Of a stretch of DNA of 64,000 nucleotides, positions 58,032 through 64,000 are shown piece by piece. The position numbers and the translations under genes were made by a program. The number at the start of each line of letters is the position of its first letter. Position 1 is the first letter of the stretch. A model generated the notes under the pieces. That model had not been told where the DNA came from. It saw nothing but the letters and a program-made list of their open reading frames with translations, and did no database searches. Source of the stretch: Letharia columbiana (Eukaryota; Ascomycota; Lecanoromycetes; Lecanorales; Parmeliaceae); the NCBI RefSeq assembly GCF_014066305.1, contig NW_023501050.1:558001-622000 (forward strand), written 5' to 3'.

Positions 58032-59359
58032 ATTTTTGGGAGACTGGGTGGTCAACGCTCGACAGTGAAATGGGCTGTGGTAAGCAATTTGTACAGTGTA
58101 TTACTTTAGGCACGTAACAAGCGCATGGGACAAACATTAGAATGAGAGGCCTGACCTTGACTTTAACATTACTAACATGTCCGGGAACTTGGATTAAATC
58201 TCCTCGTTTCTGCCCGGGTGCAAGCACGAAAGCATCGAAAGGTCCAAGCGATGTTGAACATCTGCACCATGATCCTAGTGGTGTTTCCAGGAACGCAGGT
58301 CAGGGTGTTTACAAACAGTAAGATGCACAGCCTCGGTTACGATTGGTCGGATCCCCTTAATCAGAGCGGGAGTTCCCTAAAGCAGCCACGCGAGCATCAT
58401 CGTACCACACTGTTGCATATCTAAGGGCGCTGATCTGCGAGGTTTGATTGGAGCGCGAGGTCAGTCCCCACAAACACAGATGGTGTCAATTTGTCAGGGT
58501 GGAAACCTTCTTCTTTCATGAACTTTGAGTTTTGACGGGATCAAAAGTTCCGATCCGATGAATAGGAGCTCGAGGAACATTCTCCGATCTGGGGAAACAG
58601 ACCCTTGAGGCTCGCATCAACATCCGTGCGCCATGCAGCTCGCTCTGCATATGAGACGAGATCGCCCCTTGGTGGAGGGAGCCGGTCTGAAGGAAGGAGC
58701 CGTCAGGAATAGGATGAGTTTCGAGGTACCGAGAGAGCATTGCAGTCTCGGCTTTCCTTCTCCGAACACCTGTCTCCATCCTTCACAAACACTCGGCCCC
58801 CTCTTCACTGTCACAAGCTGATGAAGCTTTCAGAACCGTTTTCTGGCCTCACTTGCTGCCATGGAAAATTCAGATGAGATAATTACGCAGCAGGTTGATC
58901 TGGACGTTGATTGGAGCGCGAGAAGCGCATAAAGAAATCCCACTAGTCATATAAGGTAGCTAGCCTTGAACGCGGACTCTGCACTACCATTCTCCGCATA
59001 TCCGTAGGTGCAGGACGCGGAAGATGAGTTTCAGATCTGGAGAAGTATGAGCTTCGTGGCGGATCCGAATCCGAGTACCCCGTCGTAGTCTTGATAATTG
59101 TTCGTGATATCCAAAGCGTTACTGCACGACGTATTTTCAAAAAGGTGTTCCTGGACAAAAAAGAGAAAACAGGTCAGCCTAGTTAGAGGTATCGGAAACA
59201 ACGGTCAAAGAAGACTTGAAGTGTCGTGAATATGTGCGGTAGTCAGTTCATTCTGACCCAGCGGTAGCACCCACCTCCATATGGAAATCATCACCCATCA
59301 TTTCCGGTGCCTTATTCACTATTGCCTTCAACGCCTTCTGCTCGGCCCCTGTTAGTCGT
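58032..59359. other. Gene-free stretch
   Basis: Promoter side of the rhodopsin-domain gene. A minus-strand frame at 58943-59158 could be a last cytoplasmic exon of the neighbouring Cys-rich gene, but no splice link can be shown. Confidence 0.35.
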
Positions 59360-60111
59360 TCATCTTGCTACCGTCCAATTCGATACCATCACTAAAGAAG
59401 TTAGGTCTTCAGTAACTGCAATTCCAGACTCGATGGCGGGACTAAGAGTCTTGGATATCCTCGAAGCAGGTGCCTCAGCTTGGACTGCGACAGAGGTAGA
59501 GCTTACGAGTCTACAGAGAGAAATTAAAACTGTCTTTAGAATAGGTGTGCTTGTCAAGAAGCCCACTGTTGAGGTTGGTATCGAGTAATCCGCCTCGTTG
59601 TAATTCGCATTCAAAACTGTTTCCGCGGTCGGCATGAGCGCCGTATTACGGAAAGTGATCTCCTTGACCCTTTTGCTATCAGAACAGCAGGTCTGATTAT
59701 CTGGGTACGGGCAAAATGTTCAATTGCCGTAAGTGGTGCTATTCAAACTATATTCGAAATCATTGTCCACGATAGGGACTGCAGTGTCACATCATTAATC
59801 ATGCGGATCTTAGCTGTCGACAAGAAACACGAGAAAGAGATTACGGATTGGCTAGTAGATTAATGATGAAGTTGATGAGGTTTTTTTTTAGTTTTGATAA
59901 AAGGAAATAAAGAAAGGACAATCAGGACTTCGCCAGCTTTTGTCTGAACAGACTCCCATCCAACTCAAACCATTGTCTCCTGAGCAGTAAAGGTTTTGTC
60001 TTGCATCTAGATGCCGGGCTGCACATACACTGAAGTTGGCGGAGGGGTCGCAAGGAACAATGTCGGGAATCTGCACAGTCTGAAGGTGTTGGAATTCAGC
60101 ATCTCAGCCCT

Positions 60112-60168
60112 ATTGTACTTGGCAACAACTATAAGTAGCACACAAACTCCATAGAAAAACAATAAGCC
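60112..60168. repeat. Direct repeat, copy 1
   Basis: Shares with 60706-60763 the core CACACAAACTCCATAGAAA, then CAATAA, and upstream ATTGTNCTNGGNAAC, about 80 percent identical by eye. Confidence 0.7.
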
Positions 60169-60483
60169 GTCATCAATTTCAACAGGTTATGGCCCGGTTT
60201 GATGAAAATCGTCACCACGACGGCTTCCTTCGTAAGGGATTACTAAAGGTATTCTTACGTCGTACATTCAGCCATAGGGTCCCGGTCGACGTCCGCTGCG
60301 TTAACCAAGTTGCTACTCACACCTCTACGGCTTCTCAGCGCATTTCCACACCTCTACGCATATCCTACGATACGATATCGACCACAACACTGTTAAAGGT
60401 GAGATTGAGGGGCTTAAGGGTCGGATACAGGGGAGGAACCAGATAAGGCGTTAGGGAAGGACTCGACAGTTTAGAAGATGTTA

Positions 60484-60550
60484 GTGCCAGTGTCAGTGCC
60501 AGTGCCAGAGCCAAAGGTGCCCGTGCCCGAGCCAGTGCCGAAGCCCGTAC
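60484..60550 (+). repeat. GTGCCA/GAGCCA hexanucleotide repeat (Val-Pro-Glu-Pro coding-like)
   Basis: About ten imperfect GTGCCA, GTGTCA, GAGCCA and AAGCCC units in register with a plus-strand frame that reads V-P-V-P-E-P and runs on to a TAG at about 60616. Confidence 0.7.
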
Positions 60551-60705
60551 ATTTCGAAGTCGAACCAGTCACTCGATATACCCTACAGCAAGTTATCTCG
60601 GAAGCCCTACTACGGTAGCACACCCTCTTACGTCCAGAGCACTATTCCCGATTTCCCTACACGAGGGGGGTTTAGGGGTTTAAGGGGGGTTAAAAAAAGG
60701 AGGCA

Positions 60706-60763
60706 ATTGTTCTGGGTAACTCGTCCCAGAGTAGTCACACAAACTCCATAGAAACAATAACCC
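60706..60763. repeat. Direct repeat, copy 2
   Basis: Second copy of the 57-bp repeat, same orientation as 60112-60168. Confidence 0.7.
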
Positions 60764-60896
60764 TTTTCTCTGAAGGGAGTAACAGGGTCGTAGTTGAGCA
60801 GAATTAACCGAACTGAGACAACATATTGACAAGAAGATGAGTAGGAGCTTACGCATTGCATCGACCAAAACATGGCCTTGTCGAAAGCTTAATTAA

Positions 60897-61563
60897 ATGC
60901 TCCTGGAAGATAGGAAGCCCGTGACGGACTGTTGCGGCAAGCAAAGCAGTTTTTGTGATCAGGCTGTGCTGCTGAAAGACGATTCTAGGGAAGCATTCGT
61001 AAGGGGCCTCCAGATGACTCGACAGAGGAAAATCAATCTTACCATAATCTTCAGTCTAGGCTCCATGTATGTGCTCGCACTCGTATTATCCTTATGATCA
61101 ACTAACGTGTGTCACCTGCAGTGTCTGTGTGATTACCATCCTTCGAATCGCGTTCGCAGCTCAATTCGATGCCAACGACCTCACCTATGATTACATAAAA
61201 ATCTCAATAACCACAGTAATTGAGCCTACACTTGGCATAATAGTGGCCTCCCTACCCATGTTCCCGCCGGCTCTCAAGAAGTTGCTGGGCAGTGAGAGCG
61301 AGCATGACTCCCTAAAGGTGCGCTCTAGCAGTACAACCCGGCTTCGCTCGAACGGCATGGATCCATCCCCGGGTTTCCCCAGGCTTGATGACTCGTACCC
61401 TCTTGCGGACTTGGAGACGGGTAGAACAACTGAGAACAAAGCCACTAGCTCCGATGGTAGAGCGAATTCTTTCGGTATTGAATATAGCACGGACTCAAGG
61501 GGTGAGACACAGCCGTATTCTAGGATCAATGTTCAAAAAGGGTGGGAGGTTCGGTCTGAGTAA
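60897..61563 (+). pseudogene. 5'-truncated rhodopsin-domain membrane protein
   Basis: Only the last part of a rhodopsin-domain protein is present: GLQMTRQRKINLTIIFSLGSM, intron 61067-61121 (GTATGT...CTGCAG with a CTAAC branch), then VCVITILRIAF, DLTYDYIKISITTVIEPTLGIIVASLP and a Ser-rich cytoplasmic tail ending at 61563. The final two or three TM segments and tail are intact and splice correctly, but no TM exons for the first four helices can be found upstream. That space is occupied by the split Cys-rich gene on the other strand. It is either a truncated pseudogene or, less likely, a gene with unrecognised distant exons. Another full family member lies at 56699-58031. Confidence 0.7.
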
Positions 61564-62903
61564 GCGATCAAATAGCTAAGCCACGAATGCTATGAAACTT
61601 TTTCTAGGTTTCTCTACACTTTGAACGGGAAGTCTTTCGTAGTAATAACATAAGCAAAACCGACAGCGTCACACATTCAGGCAACTCTTTCATAGCTGAT
61701 CGACCACACCATACTCAATTATAGGCGACCACCAAAGGTAGTTGATGATCGAGATGGTGGCCAGAAGATAAGGCTGTCATTATTCTGCAAGGCTGCAGGC
61801 ATGCATATGAGGCTACCTTATGCAGCATGGTAGCCGACTTTCTCAAGTTCGCAACCTTTTCCAAAAGTGAATTCCCATTCAAACTGGGCACGGCTCCGCA
61901 TACACCCCTCCCTCTTTTTGTCACCGGTTTGGTACACGCTAGGGACTCCACAGGACGAATAGGCGGGACTGATAAGGGGAAATGTATCGGAAAATTATTT
62001 CCATCCTCTGGTTCGAGGATTTCGGAACTGCAAGCCATGTGTCATCGACCATATAGCGCTTCTGTCATGGAGGGTCGCTTGGCCTAGAACGTCCATATCA
62101 CAGATCGATGAAGCCACAAAGGACCGTTCTTCGGTCGCTTTCTAGCTGCGATTAATCCGTGAGGCTTCAGACGATAATAAAGATGCAGCTCGAGCTGCGC
62201 CCTTGTGACGAAAAGCATGGAAAGATGAAGGTCAGCCTGGTAAGGACGATGGGTGGAGCGCGAAACAAGGCTGAGTGATGATGCCTCCCGAATTCCCTCT
62301 TTCTCGACATCAAATACCACTCTTTTGACCCGGAAGGAGTGTGAGCACCGCCTTCCGTGAAGAGAGCAGAAGGCTACAAAACGGGCGTCTGGCCTAATGC
62401 TACCAAACACACCAGGCTTTGCTCGGCCGCGCGTCACCTTGTCAATCTTGGACAGACCAAGAAATGTCTATGCCCCACGCAATGGTCAAGGTCAGACAGA
62501 CGGGGCATTGTGCCTTGCATTACATGCCGAGCTGAGAGCAACTGGAGAATCGAAAAGGCTGACAAATCGATCATCGCATGACTGGGTAAGAAGATTGCAC
62601 AGCCTCATGTAGCTGCACACAGCCTTGCAGAAGCGAGACCGCAAGCTCTCTCTGCCCACCATCGTTGTCACTGCCTAAAATAGGACCACGATTACTGGCT
62701 CTTGTTGGCCGTCGCATCTCATCCAGAATGGTAGGACCGGATTGAAATCGGACATCTGCTTGTGGCATCTCCGCACGGACGTATCTCTGGCATACATGAT
62801 CATTATTTCGCTTTTTTTGACCGTTGACTTGCTGAATTCTTGGCAAGAAGACAAAGTTCTTGACTCTTCTTCACAATACCTGGATCTACGGTTTCTTACA
62901 AAG
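61564..62903. other. Intergenic region
   Basis: Upstream flank of the right-edge gene. Open frames are short, on both strands, without motifs. Confidence 0.4.
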
Positions 62904-64000
62904 ATGCCTGTAATGATAATGTACGCCTTTGTCTGGAGCATTTTCGTCGCTGGCCTAGCCACTGCAGGGCCTGGGTATTCGATACAATGCTGTAACATAG
63001 CGTTACAGACATTTGCTTATCTTAACAAGAGTATACCCCAGGACGACTACAAATGTGGTCAGGTCTACGAAGCCGCCCTTCCACCTGCTCCACCTCTTCT
63101 GGTTCCCACCTCGTGGTGTCGCCAGAAATGCTCTGGGTATGGATTATCGGCTCCTGGCGACACAAATGCTTGGGCGGCACCCCTGATTCAATACATTCTA
63201 CCAGCGGTCATTTTCAGTATGACCATCCCTCGAAGATTGGTGCTTGAACCGCCCAGATGGTTCTTCGACTTCAATGTCAACCACATGAGTGGCCTCGTCA
63301 AGGCTCTTTTCTCTTTGTGCGTTGCGGGTATAATCGTGACTCTCGACACCGCAGTCTGGGTTTTCATAATCATGGTAGCGCCGGCACCGTTCATCTTCAG
63401 TGGACTCGTGGAAATTGTGCTCGACTATAGGATTATACGGAATCTGAATAGTAGCAACACAAGTCAAGGCAAAGATCAGCCCGAGGGACTGGACAGGGCT
63501 CAAAGAGTTCAGCTTTTGACTGCCGTTCTGGCCGGGAACCTTGGGATAGACGGTGTCCCAGCTGATCCTCAAAAAGAATTAGGGACGGTCTTGGATATCT
63601 ATAAGCACCCCGAAGAAGTGGCATTGCGTTTGGGGGCAATGCTAGATTGCCAATATCCGTTTGGAGCCGCTGTAGGAGCTCCCATTCTGCTCTACATCGG
63701 GTCTTTTGTATATACGCTTGCCACGATCCGCAGTTCCAATGGAGACAGGGAAACATCAAGGGCACTGGCTTTCGGTATTTGGTGGATGAACATTGTGCAT
63801 GTCTCAGCCATCAGTGGATGCTTGTTGGCTAGCAACAATCCAAATACAGCAGGGGCGATCGTCAAGCGGAGACGAGAGAAAGTCGGACTACAGGAACGGC
63901 TAGATTACGCCAACCAGCGATCTGAGATGGAAGACAAGATCCAAGCTCGGTTAGAGGCATGGTCGCGGCTTCCGCTGAGCTATAAGGCTCGCTATGAGCC
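62904..64000 (+). CDS. Multi-TM fungal protein of unknown function, 3' end outside the window
   Basis: The frame beginning with ATG at 62904 stays open to the last base (365 complete codons), so it lacks a stop in this window. The first ATG after an in-frame TGA at 62862 was chosen. The N-terminus MPVMIMYAFVWSIFVAGLA is a signal peptide or first TM. A short extracellular part has paired cysteines (IQCCNIAL, YKCGQVY, SWCRQKCSGYG). Then come TM segments IQYILPAVIFSMTIP, FSLCVAGIIVTLDTAVWVFIIMV with FIFSGLVEIVLDY, and YPFGAAVGAPILLYIGSFVYTLA. The last is FGIWWMNIVHVSAISGCLLASNNP. The charged end (KRRREKVGLQERL) is cytoplasmic. The W-W-M-x-I-V-H block followed by GCLLASNNP is characteristic of a large fungal family of hypothetical membrane proteins. 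Confidence 0.8.
   Translation, partial: MPVMIMYAFVWSIFVAGLATAGPGYSIQCCNIALQTFAYLNKSIPQDDYKCGQVYEAALPPAPPLLVPTSWCRQKCSGYGLSAPGDTNAWAAPLIQYILPAVIFSMTIPRRLVLEPPRWFFDFNVNHMSGLVKALFSLCVAGIIVTLDTAVWVFIIMVAPAPFIFSGLVEIVLDYRIIRNLNSSNTSQGKDQPEGLDRAQRVQLLTAVLAGNLGIDGVPADPQKELGTVLDIYKHPEEVALRLGAMLDCQYPFGAAVGAPILLYIGSFVYTLATIRSSNGDRETSRALAFGIWWMNIVHVSAISGCLLASNNPNTAGAIVKRRREKVGLQERLDYANQRSEMEDKIQARLEAWSRLPLSYKARYE

Larger units (their letters stand above)
59360..60856 (-). pseudogene. Cys-rich secreted or single-TM fungal protein gene, split by an inserted segment
   Basis: On the minus strand, the ATG at 60856 opens a clear signal peptide (MRKLLLIFLSICCLSSVNS) followed by AQLRPCYSLQ. Further pieces are at 60076-59888 (DIVPCDPSANFSVC, LYCSGDNGLSWMGVCSDKSW, SPDCP) and at about 59735-59360 (CPYPDNQTCCSDSKRVKEI, then a Thr/Ser/Ala-rich stretch). 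This order, signal peptide, PCDPSA-x-x-VC, C-S-D-K-S-W-x-S-P-x-C-P, then CC, is a common fungal Cys-rich extracellular family. Between the signal-peptide part and the rest lie about 540-600 foreign-looking bases bounded by 57-bp direct repeats (60112-60168 and 60706-60763). The frame cannot be followed across, so the gene is probably broken. The C-terminal membrane anchor is not identified. Confidence 0.5.

Overview
The window is nuclear DNA of a filamentous ascomycete (Pezizomycotina). The signs are short spliceosomal introns (mostly 47-65 nt) with CTAAC/CTGAC branch sites, a heterokaryon-incompatibility type protein, a fungal C2H2 regulator, a cell-wall-integrity MAPKK, ATG29, a cAMP-receptor-like GPCR, a chitin-binding glyoxal oxidase and a rhodopsin-domain membrane protein. 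Genus cannot be told. No ribosomal RNA, CRISPR or complete transposon is visible. Exon models below were built by hand from splice motifs, reading phase and family resemblance recalled from memory, not from alignments.

Left third (1-14 kb) is accessory and decayed: a truncated HET-type protein with an internal duplication, a remnant of a multi-TM fungal protein, a frame-broken gene with the Fungal_N signalling domain, an intron-containing tRNA-Ile(UAU), and a full-length but broken GMC oxidoreductase. From 11.8 kb genes become denser: a large membrane protein with a one-base frame slip, a C2H2 transcription-factor-like protein (15-19 kb), a conserved unknown protein (21.2 kb), a Tautomerase_3-type enzyme (22.6 kb), a cAMP-receptor-like GPCR (23.7-25.1 kb) and the MAPKK Mkk (28.0-29.7 kb).

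The middle (30-41 kb) is sparse and rich in tetranucleotide and purine microsatellites. It holds a low-complexity protein, a secreted protein, a small coiled-coil protein whose intron is an expanded purine/pyrimidine tract, and a decayed ankyrin-repeat gene. At 42.7-48.7 kb lie three co-oriented oxidoreductase genes: a D-2-hydroxyacid dehydrogenase, an SDR resembling 2-deoxy-D-gluconate 3-dehydrogenase, and a secreted chitin-binding glyoxal oxidase. They could form a small glyoxal/sugar-acid oxidation group (inference).

The right part holds an acetyl-CoA transporter and a DUF7918 protein sharing a divergent promoter, ATG29 with a 10-nt microexon, a rhodopsin-domain protein, a Cys-rich secreted-protein gene apparently split by a 0.6-kb segment between direct repeats, a 5'-truncated rhodopsin-domain relative, and a multi-TM protein that runs off the right edge with no stop codon. 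Two introns use GC-AG borders. Homopolymer clusters at 20.5 kb and 50.1 kb look like low-quality sequence.
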